In this document: one piece after another, positions 43,660 through 52,604 of the stretch
How positions within the stretch are numbered: the first letter of the stretch is position 1
Layout of the letters: the number at the start of each line of letters is the position of its first letter
Assembly (NCBI GenBank): GCA_964407695.1
Contig: CAYOWQ010000004.1
Span: 1 to 64,000, forward strand
DNA length: 64,000 nt
Direction: 5' to 3'
Origin: CAYOWQ01 sp964407695
Lineage (GTDB): Bacteria > Planctomycetota > Phycisphaerae > Phycisphaerales > SM1A02
Notes under the pieces: model-generated
Seen by the model: only the letters and a program-made list of their open reading frames with translations
What the model was told of the DNA's origin: nothing
The model's database searches: none
Position numbers and translations under genes: made by a program

Positions 43660-45231
43660 ATGTCCCTCGCCACCGCTCAACCGAACATCGCAGCATCTAC
43701 GGCCCGTGAACATCGGCCGGCATGGTCGACCGCCCCCGTCTCCGTCGTGATTCTGACGCTGAACGAAGAGATCAATATTGAAGATTGTCTGGCGTCGTGC
43801 GCCTGGGCGGATGACGTTCACGTGCTCGATTCGGGGTCGATGGATCGCACCGTCGAGCTGGCCCGAGCCAACGGAGCCTCCGTGTGGGTGAATCCGTTCG
43901 AGAGTTTCGGGGCACAACGGAACTGGGCGATCGACAACATCCCGATGAAGCATGACTGGGTGTTTCACCTCGATGCCGACGAGCGGTTCACCCCGGAACT
44001 CGTCGACGCGATGCGCACGCTCCTGGCCGCCAATCCTCCCGAGGCGGGTTACTACATCCCGCAGAAGCTGATGTTCATGGGGCGATGGCTGCGGCGGTCG
44101 GCGGCGTACCCGACGTATCAGATGCGGCTGTTTCACAAGGGGCGGATGCGATTCTGCGATTATGGCCACGGGCAACGCGAGTTGACGGAAGGCACCGTGG
44201 GCACGCTGAATGAGCCGTACATTCACTACGGATTCGCCAAGGGGCTGTCGGATTGGCTGGACAAGCACAATCGGTATTCCACTCTTGAGGCCCTGCAGGT
44301 TGTCACGACATCGCGGGAACGGTGGCGTTTGCGCAATCTGCTTTCGCGCGACAAAGTTCGTCGGCGGCGGGCTTGGAAAGAGTTCGGATACATGCTGCCG
44401 TTTCGGCCGCATCTTCGCTGGTTTGTCACGCTTTTTGTGCTGGGCGGCATTCTGGAGGGCCGAGCGGGGCGCACGTATGCCCAGTTGATTGCTCTCTATG
44501 AAGAGATGATCACGCTGAAGCTTCGACTGATTCGTTCATCGATGCGGTCTCGCGCCGGGATGTTTGAGCGCGATACGAAGCCGATCATCCGAACGAAGGC
44601 GACAAACTACGGCGATCGATTCCCCGACAGCGGACCTGAGGCGAATTCGTGGAATTCGGCGCCCATCGCCGGTGGCCCGGACCTGGATCAACCGCTTCAG
44701 ATGCGCCCGGAATCAAGCCCGTGGACAACCCGGGAAAAGATCGGTCGAGCGGTGTGGATGTTGATCGGCAAGCCGATTTTCCGGGCAAGCTTTCACAATT
44801 GGTATCAGTTTCGGGCCTCGCTCCTTCGACTGTTCGGCGCCAGAATCGGCAAGGGCGTGGCCATCCGACCGACCGCCAATATCGAAGTGCCGTGGATGCT
44901 GGACGTCCGCAATGATGCAACGGTCGGCGATCATGCCATTCTGTATAGCCTGGGACTCATCACAATCGGCGAACGAGCGATCATCAGCCAGTACGCGCAC
45001 ATCTGTGCGGGCACCCACGATTACGCTGATCACACATTCAAGCTCATTCGCACTCCGGTCACCATCGGCGATGATGTCTGGATCGGGGCTGATGCATTCA
45101 TCGGCCCGGGCGTTACGGTCGGCGACCTCTCGGTCGTTGGTGCGAGGTCGAGCACCTACAAGGACCTTCCCGGGCGCAAGGTCTGTGTCGGGAATCCGGC
45201 AAGGGCGATCAAGGATCGCGTCCTCAGATGA
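43660..45231 (+). CDS. GT2 glycosyltransferase fused to a WcaF-like acyltransferase
   Basis: A 523-aa fusion. Residues 25 to 270 are a family 2 glycosyltransferase of the WaaE-like kind: VSVVILTLNEEINIEDCL, VLDSGSMDRTVELA, NWAIDNIPMKHDWVFHLDAD (acidic metal motif DAD), and the C-terminal helices KEFGYMLPFRPHLRWFV. After a linker (about 300-350) comes a full acyltransferase domain: NWYQFRASLLRLFGARIGKG, AHICAGTHDYADHTFKLIRT, then WIGADAFIGPGVTVGDLSVV. One protein could add a sugar and acetylate it. ATG 43660 is preferred; the frame opens at 43603. Its TGA stop overlaps the next start as ATGA. Confidence 0.9.
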   Translation: MSLATAQPNIAASTAREHRPAWSTAPVSVVILTLNEEINIEDCLASCAWADDVHVLDSGSMDRTVELARANGASVWVNPFESFGAQRNWAIDNIPMKHDWVFHLDADERFTPELVDAMRTLLAANPPEAGYYIPQKLMFMGRWLRRSAAYPTYQMRLFHKGRMRFCDYGHGQRELTEGTVGTLNEPYIHYGFAKGLSDWLDKHNRYSTLEALQVVTTSRERWRLRNLLSRDKVRRRRAWKEFGYMLPFRPHLRWFVTLFVLGGILEGRAGRTYAQLIALYEEMITLKLRLIRSSMRSRAGMFERDTKPIIRTKATNYGDRFPDSGPEANSWNSAPIAGGPDLDQPLQMRPESSPWTTREKIGRAVWMLIGKPIFRASFHNWYQFRASLLRLFGARIGKGVAIRPTANIEVPWMLDVRNDATVGDHAILYSLGLITIGERAIISQYAHICAGTHDYADHTFKLIRTPVTIGDDVWIGADAFIGPGVTVGDLSVVGARSSTYKDLPGRKVCVGNPARAIKDRVLR

Positions 45232-45827
45232 CATCCGTTGAGCCTGAAATCGAAAAGACAGAGATTGCCCGACCGCGCGAGCGGGTGTTTCTGCCATTGA
45301 CTCGACGGGAGCGAATTCAAGGGGCACTCTGGACCCTTGTGCGGATGACACTGTTCCGGCTGAGCCCGGAACATTTCAACGCGTGGCGCTCCCTGCTGCT
45401 TCGGATGTTCGGCGCCACCGTCGATCGCAACGTCTCGATTCATCGATCATGCCGGATCGAGTTCCCATGGAACCTCCGGATCGGGTCTGACGTGGTCATC
45501 GGGCATGGATGCATCATCTCCTGCATCGGCGAGATCCGCATCGGCGACCGCACGCACATCAGCCAATACGCCCACATCGTGTCGGGAACGCACGACTATG
45601 AATCGCGGGCCATGCCGATTCTGCGAACGCCGATCTCAATTGGACACGATGTCTGGATCGCCGCCGATGCGTTCGTGGGCCCCGGCGTCAATCTCGGCGA
45701 TGGAAGCCTACTGGCGGCCAGGTCCAGCGCGTTTCGCGATCTGCCTGCGGGAATGGTCTGCGTCGGAGAACCGGCCCGACCGATACATGCCCGCGAACAT
45801 GGTGAGCCCGTGACGGCAAGAACGTAA
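45228..45827 (+). CDS. WcaF-like acyltransferase
   Basis: A 199-aa protein with the same architecture as the acyltransferase part of the upstream fusion: LSPEHFNAWRSLLLRMFGAT, RIEFPWNLRIGSDVVIGHG, IVSGTHDYESRAMPILRTPI (active-site His), WIAADAFVGPGVNLGDGSLL and C-terminal VGEPARPIHAR. It is clearly a paralogue of the domains at 42991 and in 43660-45231. The start overlaps the stop of the previous gene (ATGA), so they are coupled. It is likely to modify the same glycan at another site. Confidence 0.9.
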   Translation: MTSVEPEIEKTEIARPRERVFLPLTRRERIQGALWTLVRMTLFRLSPEHFNAWRSLLLRMFGATVDRNVSIHRSCRIEFPWNLRIGSDVVIGHGCIISCIGEIRIGDRTHISQYAHIVSGTHDYESRAMPILRTPISIGHDVWIAADAFVGPGVNLGDGSLLAARSSAFRDLPAGMVCVGEPARPIHAREHGEPVTART

Positions 45828-45910
45828 TCAGCGATCTCACAACCTCATCGCAGGACGAGGGGCTGCCGAGTCGATATTGTCTTGTCCCCAGAAGGAGATT
45901 TGCAGGACTT

Positions 45911-47452
45911 ATGGCCCTTCGACTGTTCAATACGCTGACCCGAAGCACAGAGGATTTCGCACCAATCGACCCCGCCGGTCGGGAGGTGACGTTCTATTCC
46001 TGCGGCCCAACCGTGTACGACTACGCCCACATCGGGAACTTCCGGTCGTTTCTAAATGCCGACGTCCTGCGCCGGACGCTTGAGCTGCTTGGCTATGAGG
46101 TCAGGCACGTGATGAACATTACGGACGTCGGCCACATGACCGACGATGCCAACGCCGATGGCGGGGGCGAGGACAAGATGGCCGTTGCGGGCAAGCGGCT
46201 CGCGGAAGCGAAGAAATCTGGAAAGCTTCCGGCCGGAGTGAATCTCGATCCCACCGACCCCTATGCGATCGCCGACTTTTATGCCGACGCCTTTCTTGAC
46301 GATGCCCGGACGCTGGGCCTGAAGATCGCCGATGAAGTGAAAACCCGTCCCGAGCTCATGCCGCGGCCGACGCGGTTCATCGAGCCCATGATCGAGATGG
46401 TCGAAACGCTGATCGACCGCCAGCACGCCTATGTGGCCGGCGACGGCGTCGTCTATTTCGACGTGCGGTCGTTTCCAGACTATGGAAGGCTCTCCGGCAA
46501 CACGCTGGACTCGCTGCGCGAGGGTGAGGGCGGCCGCGTGAGTGCGGAACATCAGGCGATGAAGCGGCACCCGGCGGATTTCATGCTGTGGAAGCCTGAT
46601 GCATCGCACGTGATGAAATGGCCAAGTCCATGGGGTGAGGGCTACCCCGGCTGGCACCTTGAGTGCTCGGTCATGGCCGCAGTGCTGTTGGCGAAAGACG
46701 GGCAACTGGATCGGGCGATGATTGATCTGCACTCCGGCGGCGAGGACAACATTTTCCCGCACCATGAGTGCGAGATCGCGCAGTCGTGCGGGGCGAGCGG
46801 GCACGCGCACTTTTCGCGGTATTGGTTTCACACGCGGCATCTGATCGTTGAAGGCGAGAAGATGTCGAAGAGCAAGGGCAATTTCTTCACGGTGCGCGAT
46901 CTCCTGGCGAAGGGGGCCACGCCGGCGGCGATTCGATTGGAATTGATTCGCACCCACTATCGAACGAATGCGAATTTCACGCTCCAGGGACTGAAGGATT
47001 GCCAGCGGCAGATTGACCGATGGGCGCGCGTGGCGGAATGGCTACAAGGTGCAAATGCGGCCGGTAATGGCAACGGTCCGTTGGCGCAGTCGATGGAGGA
47101 ATTCACAGCAGCGCTCAGCGACGATCTCAATATTGCTCGCGCCATCGCCACGCTGAATGAAGCGGTGGCCAAGTATGACCTTGCCAGTTCGCCGGATGCA
47201 GCCACGGCCGCGGCGGACCTGAGCGCCCTCAACCGGATGAACAGCGTGCTGGGGGTCCTGGAGCGCAATACCCAGACCGGAGCAGCGACGGACGACGCGG
47301 GGGAGATTGAGCAGTTGATTGCCGACCGCAACGCCGCCCGTGCGGCGAAGAACTGGGCGGAATCAGATCGGCTTCGAGATGCACTGCTGGCGATGGGGGT
47401 GGCGATCAAGGACGGCGCCGGCGGAACGACATGGTCGCGCGTGGTGAAGTAG
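45911..47452 (+). CDS. cysS: cysteinyl-tRNA synthetase
   Basis: Charges tRNA-Cys. The 513-aa class I enzyme has the zinc/active-site start FYSCGPTVYDYAHIGNFRSF, where AHIGNF is the HIGH-like motif. PGWHLECSVMA and HSGGEDNIFPHHECEIAQS contain the further Cys and His zinc ligands, and GEKMSKSKGNFFTVRDLL has the KMSKS loop. There is an insertion near residues 75-100 (DDANADGGGEDKMAVAGKRL), seen in some bacterial enzymes. AAGGAG lies upstream, a little far from ATG 45911. Confidence 0.96.
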   Translation: MALRLFNTLTRSTEDFAPIDPAGREVTFYSCGPTVYDYAHIGNFRSFLNADVLRRTLELLGYEVRHVMNITDVGHMTDDANADGGGEDKMAVAGKRLAEAKKSGKLPAGVNLDPTDPYAIADFYADAFLDDARTLGLKIADEVKTRPELMPRPTRFIEPMIEMVETLIDRQHAYVAGDGVVYFDVRSFPDYGRLSGNTLDSLREGEGGRVSAEHQAMKRHPADFMLWKPDASHVMKWPSPWGEGYPGWHLECSVMAAVLLAKDGQLDRAMIDLHSGGEDNIFPHHECEIAQSCGASGHAHFSRYWFHTRHLIVEGEKMSKSKGNFFTVRDLLAKGATPAAIRLELIRTHYRTNANFTLQGLKDCQRQIDRWARVAEWLQGANAAGNGNGPLAQSMEEFTAALSDDLNIARAIATLNEAVAKYDLASSPDAATAAADLSALNRMNSVLGVLERNTQTGAATDDAGEIEQLIADRNAARAAKNWAESDRLRDALLAMGVAIKDGAGGTTWSRVVK

Positions 47453-47556
47453 CGGGTCGAGAATCGCAGCAGGGCGAGTCCCCTCGCTGAACGGCGTGTT
47501 GCTTCACAATCGTCGACCCCCAGCCACGCACTCAATCTCTTTGTCGTTAAGCCTCT

Positions 47557-48609
47557 TTAGATCTCATCCATGTCCGACTCCATCGTCTCCTTCCAATCCT
47601 CGAGATTCTCGAGGTAGATGGAGGTGCCGCGGGCGACGCAGGTGAGGGGGTCGTCGGCAATGCGGACTTCGAGGCCGGTGGCGTTGGAGAGGACGGTGCC
47701 GAGGCCGCGCATCAGCGCGCCGCCGCCGGCGAGGGTGATGCCGTTCTCGACGAGGTCGGCGGCGAGTTCGGGCTCGGCGTGTTCGAGCGTGCGGAGCACG
47801 GTTTCGATGATGGCGTTGACGGGCTCCTGCAGCGCTTCACGGATTTCGTCGGAGGTGACCACGGTCTTGCGGGGAAGGCCGGAGATCATGTCGCGTCCAC
47901 GCACATCCATCGACCGGCTTTCGCCGAACGGAGCGGCCGAGCCGATCTCGATCTTGATTCGCTCGGCGGTCTGCTCGCCGATCGTCAGGTTGTAGTTCTT
48001 CTTCATGTGATTGATGATGGCTTCATCGAAGTCATCACCCGCCACGCGAACCGATTCGCAGGTGGCAATATCAGCAAGGGAAATGATGGCCACCTCGGTG
48101 GTGCCGCCGCCGATGTCGACAATCATGCTCGCGGTCGGCTCAACGATTGGCAGCCCCGCACCGATGGCCGCGGCCATCGGCTCCTCCAGAAGGTAGACCC
48201 GGCGGGCGCCGGCCCGCTCGGCGGAATCGAGCACGGCCCGCTTCTCGACCGCGGTAATGCCCGAGGGGATCGCAATGACCACCCGGGGGCCGAAGATCCG
48301 GCTCCGGCCGTTGACCTTGCGGATGAAGTAGGCCAGCATGGCCTCGGTGATCTCAAAATCGGAGATGACGCCGTCCTTGAGCGGACGAATGGCGGAAATC
48401 GACCCCGGGGTCTTGCCGAGCATCTCCTTGGCGGCCCAGCCGACGGCCGTTCCGTTATTGAGGACCTTGTTGGTGCCCTTTCGCACGGCGACCACCGATG
48501 GCTCGTTGAGGACAATTCCTTCACCCCGCACGCAGACGAGGGTGTTGCAGGTGCCCAGGTCGATGCCCATATCGACGCTGAACCATCCGAGGATCGAATC
48601 AAGAATCAC
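47557..48609 (-). CDS. mreB: rod shape-determining protein MreB
   Basis: Bacterial actin homologue that guides lateral cell-wall synthesis. The 350-aa protein starts with MGIDLGTCNTLV, the phosphate 1 motif, at about residue 14. IVDIGGGTTEVAIISL is phosphate 2, LLEEPMAAAIGAGLP lies in the nucleotide cleft, and GITLAGGGALMRGLGTVL is the adenosine motif. GTG 48609 is chosen, since GGAG lies nine bases upstream and the length then matches MreB; the frame open to 48714 is not homologous. It is the only gene of its transcript visible here, because a terminator ends the upstream operon at 48821-48850. mreC and mreD are not next to it downstream. Confidence 0.95.
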   Translation of the reverse strand: MILDSILGWFSVDMGIDLGTCNTLVCVRGEGIVLNEPSVVAVRKGTNKVLNNGTAVGWAAKEMLGKTPGSISAIRPLKDGVISDFEITEAMLAYFIRKVNGRSRIFGPRVVIAIPSGITAVEKRAVLDSAERAGARRVYLLEEPMAAAIGAGLPIVEPTASMIVDIGGGTTEVAIISLADIATCESVRVAGDDFDEAIINHMKKNYNLTIGEQTAERIKIEIGSAAPFGESRSMDVRGRDMISGLPRKTVVTSDEIREALQEPVNAIIETVLRTLEHAEPELAADLVENGITLAGGGALMRGLGTVLSNATGLEVRIADDPLTCVARGTSIYLENLEDWKETMESDMDEI

Positions 48610-48820
48610 TGCAATCGCTCCAGAACCCGCGTCGAAGTCTGCCACACCACCTTGCCGCGATCGTCGCGACGGCCCGTGGCGAGGCATATCGGCCGCAACC
48701 ATCGCACCAGCCATACAAAATCAGAGACGGCGAGGATGATAGCATCAGCGCCGAAATACACTTCGGGTCGATGAGGTGGTTTCAACGAGTTTTGAGCGAT
48801 TCAGGGACTCAAGAATTCCG

Positions 48821-48850
48821 CAAAAGCGGGCCGGACCACGGCGGCCCGCA
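48821..48850 (-). terminator. Rho-independent terminator of the coiled-coil/58-aa operon
   Basis: On the minus strand gcgggccgccg-tggt-ccggcccgc is followed by ttttg. It lies 28 bases after the stop of the 58-aa gene and separates that operon from mreB. Confidence 0.8.
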
Positions 48851-48877
48851 TCTCCTGAGCCGGGAGGCGGCGGAACG

Positions 48878-49054
48878 CTACTTCACGAGTGCGAACGGAC
48901 CGCCGCCGCTGCCCTTCTGCTTGCTGTGCTCGATGTTATCGAAGGTCACAACGAGGACGCCGAAGAGCAGAATCAGAAATGCAGCGCAGAGGAGCGCGGT
49001 GTAGACGTTGATTTCGCCGCCGGCACGTCGCACTGGAGCATTGAATGTAGTCAT
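48878..49054 (-). CDS. 58-aa single-span membrane protein
   Basis: ATG at 49052-49054 has AGGGAG about nine bases upstream and starts 15 bases after the stop of the coiled-coil gene. The 58-aa product is MTTFNAPVRRAGGEINVYTA, then a membrane helix (LLCAAFLILLFGVLVVTF), then a polar Gly-rich tail (HSKQKGSGGGPFALVK). The frame is too short for usual gene finders but has clear start, helix, coupling and terminator. It was found by reading the sequence between genes. It may form a small membrane partner of the upstream MreC-like protein; its family is unknown to me. Confidence 0.8.
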   Translation of the reverse strand: MTTFNAPVRRAGGEINVYTALLCAAFLILLFGVLVVTFDNIEHSKQKGSGGGPFALVK

Positions 49055-49068
49055 CGTGGGGCTCCCTC

Positions 49069-49944
49069 TCAGAACGACTTGCGGGCGATGGCGGTATCGC
49101 CAATGGAGACCTGATGCGTCGACTGCTCCAGCAGGACTTCGCCGGTTGACCGGTTCAGATCGACCTCAACGATTCGCAGCTTTCCGTGGAACTGTCCGTT
49201 GTCGTGCAGAATGAGCTCCCACCCGACCTGCACGCCGTCTCGAGAGCCCACATTCACTTCGGCGAGGACCCGGTCCTTGGACCGCTGCACATTGGTCACC
49301 AGGGCGTCAAAATCCCGGTCAATGGCCCCTGCCAGCACCTCATTCTCACCGAGATCGCCATACTTGGTGATATAGCGTTCAAGGTCCTTGAGCGTCACGG
49401 CGTTGGAGTCCTTGAGCCTCTGGACCTCAATTTGAAGGGCCCGGCGGGCGGCATCGGCCACATCCAACTGGACACGAACGTCTCGAAGCGTTTCATCGAG
49501 TTCCACGAGCTTGGTAGTGCTATCGAGAAGCTCGCTCCGGAGCTGCCGGGTTTCATTCACAAGGCTTTCCGTCAGCGCAGTATTGGCCTTGTGGGATTCG
49601 GCCAAGACCTTCAGATCGGCCTGAATGCTTGTTTCCCGGGCCCGCGAGGCAACCAGTTCAGAGTCCAGCTGCGTCGCCCGAGCCTGAAGTGCATCACGGG
49701 TCTTCTGAAGCTCAGAGATCTGCGACTTCAACGCTTCCTGTTCCAACTGCAGGGAGGTCTCCGCCGCCGCACGCGACCGCTTTTCGGTGTCCAGGGCGCT
49801 TTGGGCGACCGTGGCCTTGGCCTCCGAAGCCTCCCACTTCGCCTTGAAGCTGTCCTCATTGTGCGTGTGAACCACGACAAGGGGAACAATGGCCGCGGTG
49901 AGCAATGAAACCAGCACGATGAAGATCTTCGTCAGAATGTGCAC
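49069..49944 (-). CDS. membrane-anchored coiled-coil protein, MreC-like
   Basis: A 291-aa protein. The N-terminal membrane anchor (ILTKIFIVLVSLLTAAIVPL) is followed by a long coiled coil (about residues 40-200, for example RSRAAAETSLQLEQEALKSQ). The C-terminal 80 aa read as a beta domain (RVLAEVNVGSRDGVQVGWEL, then HGKLRIVEVDLNRSTGEVLL) that resembles the MreC barrel motif VGSRDGV-VG. Length and layout match MreC, but the short barrel is only part of the usual one. The start GTG 49944 has AAAGGG eight bases upstream. It lies in an operon with the 58-aa gene and next to mreB. Confidence 0.75.
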   Translation of the reverse strand: MHILTKIFIVLVSLLTAAIVPLVVVHTHNEDSFKAKWEASEAKATVAQSALDTEKRSRAAAETSLQLEQEALKSQISELQKTRDALQARATQLDSELVASRARETSIQADLKVLAESHKANTALTESLVNETRQLRSELLDSTTKLVELDETLRDVRVQLDVADAARRALQIEVQRLKDSNAVTLKDLERYITKYGDLGENEVLAGAIDRDFDALVTNVQRSKDRVLAEVNVGSRDGVQVGWELILHDNGQFHGKLRIVEVDLNRSTGEVLLEQSTHQVSIGDTAIARKSF

Positions 49945-50115
49945 TGTCTGTACCCTTTCACATCGACCAGGGCGCCGGGCGACACATGACGACCCTGTTT
50001 TCCGGGCTGGATTACCGGAATTTTTCGTTGTATCCAAACCCGCTCAGCATGTCAACATCCGGTGAAGACTCTGCGACCATTCGGACGCAGTTCGGGCGCG
50101 GTTTCAGCCCGGAAA

Positions 50116-51177
50116 CTATCGCTTTTTTGATAGGCCGGTAATCTCCAGAATGCCCCGGGCGGCCGCAATCTGAACCAGCGGGTTTTCGTCGTTCAGGAAC
50201 GGCTCCAATAGTTCGAGGCCCGCCCCACCTCCAAGATGGCCGGCCGCGACGGCAGCCTGGGCACGAACCATGGGCTGCGGATCAGACAGGCCCTCCTGAA
50301 CGACTCCCACAACCGGGGCTGGCGGGTTGCCCAATTGTCCGAGAGCGGCAATGGCCGCCAATCGCACTTCGATGGGGCGCCGGCTTCGGGTGGAGTTTGC
50401 CGGGTCGAGCAGGCCGATCAGATAGCCACGCGACTTTTCATCTCGAAGCCGCCCGACGATCTGGCAGCCAAGGGCCACGATCTCATTCTGATCGCCAGGG
50501 TAGAGCAGTGCGGCCCGAATCGGCTCAATCTCCTGCTTTTCACCGACCCTTACGAGGGCTTCGGCCAGTTGCAGTTCAATGATCTTGGATCGCACCAGGC
50601 TGATGGACCCGATGGGCGAGGCCAAGGCCTGACGAAGGAGCGGCGCGGAGGACGGATTTCCCAATTCACCAAGCACCATTGCGGCGTTGCCCCGGACCTC
50701 GGGATCCTCGCTCATCAACATGCCGGCAAGGGGTGAGAGGTCGGTGTTTCGTCCGCAAGCCTGCTGGGCGAACATGGCTGCAGCGCGAACTGAGTCCGAC
50801 GAGTCACTCATCAACGGTGTCACAAGATGCACGATGGCCGACAGTTTCTCGCGACCCACGGTCATCGCGGCCACGAATCTCACGCCGCGATTGGCATCAA
50901 CGAGAGCCTGCGGCACGATCTGTTCGAGGTCTGCGCGGCTTCCCTGCAGCGCTTCAATGGCATGAGCCTTCAATGTTGGCTGTGCAGACTCGGCTCCCTG
51001 CCGCAACAAGGCGACCGCACGCTGATGGAGCTCGTTTCGGTCGGACCCCGACACCGCCGCCGGCGAAGAAAGCGTCGCCCCGACGTAACTTCCCGTGTCA
51101 GCGCAACTGACGAGCGACAGCAACAGAAGACCCGCCATACCAACCATCCCGCCATGCGTCCCGAATCGTGATTTCAT
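50116..51177 (-). CDS. HEAT-repeat lipoprotein
   Basis: A 353-aa protein exported as a lipoprotein (LLLLSLVSCADTG, Cys near residue 25). Residues 50 to 345 are about eight helical HEAT/PBS-type repeats, for example ALVDANRGVRFVAAMTVGRE, SEDPEVRGNAAMVLGELGNP, RPIEVRLAAIAALGQLGNPP and SDPQPMVRAQAAVAAGHLGG. This is a scaffold for protein-protein contacts in the envelope; no enzyme motif is seen. It starts 31 bases after the upp stop on the same strand, so the two may be cotranscribed. Confidence 0.85.
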   Translation of the reverse strand: MKSRFGTHGGMVGMAGLLLLSLVSCADTGSYVGATLSSPAAVSGSDRNELHQRAVALLRQGAESAQPTLKAHAIEALQGSRADLEQIVPQALVDANRGVRFVAAMTVGREKLSAIVHLVTPLMSDSSDSVRAAAMFAQQACGRNTDLSPLAGMLMSEDPEVRGNAAMVLGELGNPSSAPLLRQALASPIGSISLVRSKIIELQLAEALVRVGEKQEIEPIRAALLYPGDQNEIVALGCQIVGRLRDEKSRGYLIGLLDPANSTRSRRPIEVRLAAIAALGQLGNPPAPVVGVVQEGLSDPQPMVRAQAAVAAGHLGGGAGLELLEPFLNDENPLVQIAAARGILEITGLSKKR

Positions 51178-51207
51178 GAGACCATCTTAGCTTCGTCGGC
51201 GAGTCGG

Positions 51208-51867
51208 CTACCCCCCGAGAGAGACCGTTCCGAAGATTCGGTCACCCGCGTCGCCGAGACCGGGGAGGATGTACCCACGGTCATTCAATTCCCGATCAAT
51301 GGCCGCCGCATGGACCAGCACATCGGGGTGCCGATCGAGCATGCGCCGGACCCCCTCGGGGGCACACACAAGGCATATGAACTGAACGTCCCGGCAGCCA
51401 CGTTGCTTCAGGCGGTCAACGGCGTGGCAGGCCGACCCGCCGGTCGCCAGCATGGGGTCTATCAGAAGGACGGGCCCGGCCGCGACGTCGTCGGGAAACT
51501 TCCAGTAATAGTCCACCGGCTCCAGCGAATCTTCATTCCGATAGATACCGATGTGACCGACCCTCGCCTCGGGAACAAGGTCAAGAACGCCATCAGTCAT
51601 CCCGATTCCGGCCCGCAGGACCGGCGCCAGTGTGATCGGCTTGGCCAGAACGGTCCCGAACGTGCGCTCAAGCGGGGTCTCGATCTCGATTCCTCGAGTT
51701 GGAAAGGAACGGCTGACCTCGTAGGTCATCAACCCCGCGATCTCGTTCAGAAGCTGGCGAAACGTTGGTGTGTCGGTGCGTCGGTCTCGGGCCCGTGTCA
51801 GCTTCTGCTGAATCAGCGGATGATCGAAGACGCGAAGGTTGCCGTATTCGTGGTGATGGACCGGCAT
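51208..51867 (-). CDS. upp: uracil phosphoribosyltransferase
   Basis: Salvages uracil with PRPP to give UMP. The 219-aa length is normal. Key motifs: VLRAGIGMTDGVLDLVPEAR, the PRPP loop VLLIDPMLATGGSACHAVDR, and the C-terminal uracil-binding YILPGLGDAGDRIFGT, all as in the family. It lies between the hypothetical gene at 51896 and the HEAT lipoprotein at 50116, with short gaps. Confidence 0.95.
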   Translation of the reverse strand: MPVHHHEYGNLRVFDHPLIQQKLTRARDRRTDTPTFRQLLNEIAGLMTYEVSRSFPTRGIEIETPLERTFGTVLAKPITLAPVLRAGIGMTDGVLDLVPEARVGHIGIYRNEDSLEPVDYYWKFPDDVAAGPVLLIDPMLATGGSACHAVDRLKQRGCRDVQFICLVCAPEGVRRMLDRHPDVLVHAAAIDRELNDRGYILPGLGDAGDRIFGTVSLGG

Positions 51868-51895
51868 ACCGGAAGTGTACTGCCCCGGGCTCCCG

Positions 51896-52489
51896 TCAGT
51901 CGTTGATTCGATAGATCAGCACGCGTGGCTGGGCGACGGCCGCATGGGCAGCATCGAGATCGAGGCCCGCAGAATCGCTGTGCCAGCGACAAAACTGGCC
52001 TTGGGCATATTCAGCGTAGGCCCCGAGTTTCGGCCCGCCGATCATGATCACCCGTTGAATCACGAGTCGATCGTCATCAAGAAGCTCACGCTCGACGGCG
52101 ACCGAGAGCAGGAGGTTGACCACGCGGCCAAAGAGGTCGACATCGCGTTCGAGAAACGCGTCGGCCTCTTCCCAGAGAAAGATCTGCCGCCGAAGTGCAG
52201 CGCCCCGGCGTCGAAGAATGGCAGCGATCTTCATGAGCCCTTGCTGATGATCGTCGTGGCCGCCGGCGGCAATCCGCAACTGCAACTCGAGGGCCTCCAG
52301 GTTGTCGATTCCCGCTCCTCCCAAGCGGATGGGACGTGTCGCAGTCTGTCCGGCGAAGTAGGTCTCCATCTCAGTCGCAAACCGCTTCCGCCGACCTTCG
52401 TCATCGGAAATGGCCGCGACGTGGTGCTCGTCGAGGAGCTGATCCACTTCGCTGGACCTGGAGTGACTGCGCTGCTGAAGGCTTGACAT
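51896..52489 (-). CDS. hypothetical protein upstream of upp
   Basis: A 197-aa soluble protein without signal or membrane segment. It is rich in helix and charge (LRIAAGGHDDHQQGLMKIAA, then RQIFLWEEADAFLERDVDLF) and ends in PRVLIYRIND. No motif is recognised. It lies 28 bases before upp on the same strand and diverges from the DUF1570-like peptidase gene. The start at ATG 52489 lacks a clear ribosome site. Confidence 0.65.
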   Translation of the reverse strand: MSSLQQRSHSRSSEVDQLLDEHHVAAISDDEGRRKRFATEMETYFAGQTATRPIRLGGAGIDNLEALELQLRIAAGGHDDHQQGLMKIAAILRRRGAALRRQIFLWEEADAFLERDVDLFGRVVNLLLSVAVERELLDDDRLVIQRVIMIGGPKLGAYAEYAQGQFCRWHSDSAGLDLDAAHAAVAQPRVLIYRIND

Positions 52490-52604
52490 GGGGGGGCCGA
52501 ACTGGAGAGGGATTGGACACTACCTTGGAGCATGCCATAACTTCGTGCTTCCGCCAGTGAGTGAGGCTTATTTTCTCAATGTCGGCCGGAATAGTATGGG
52601 GACC

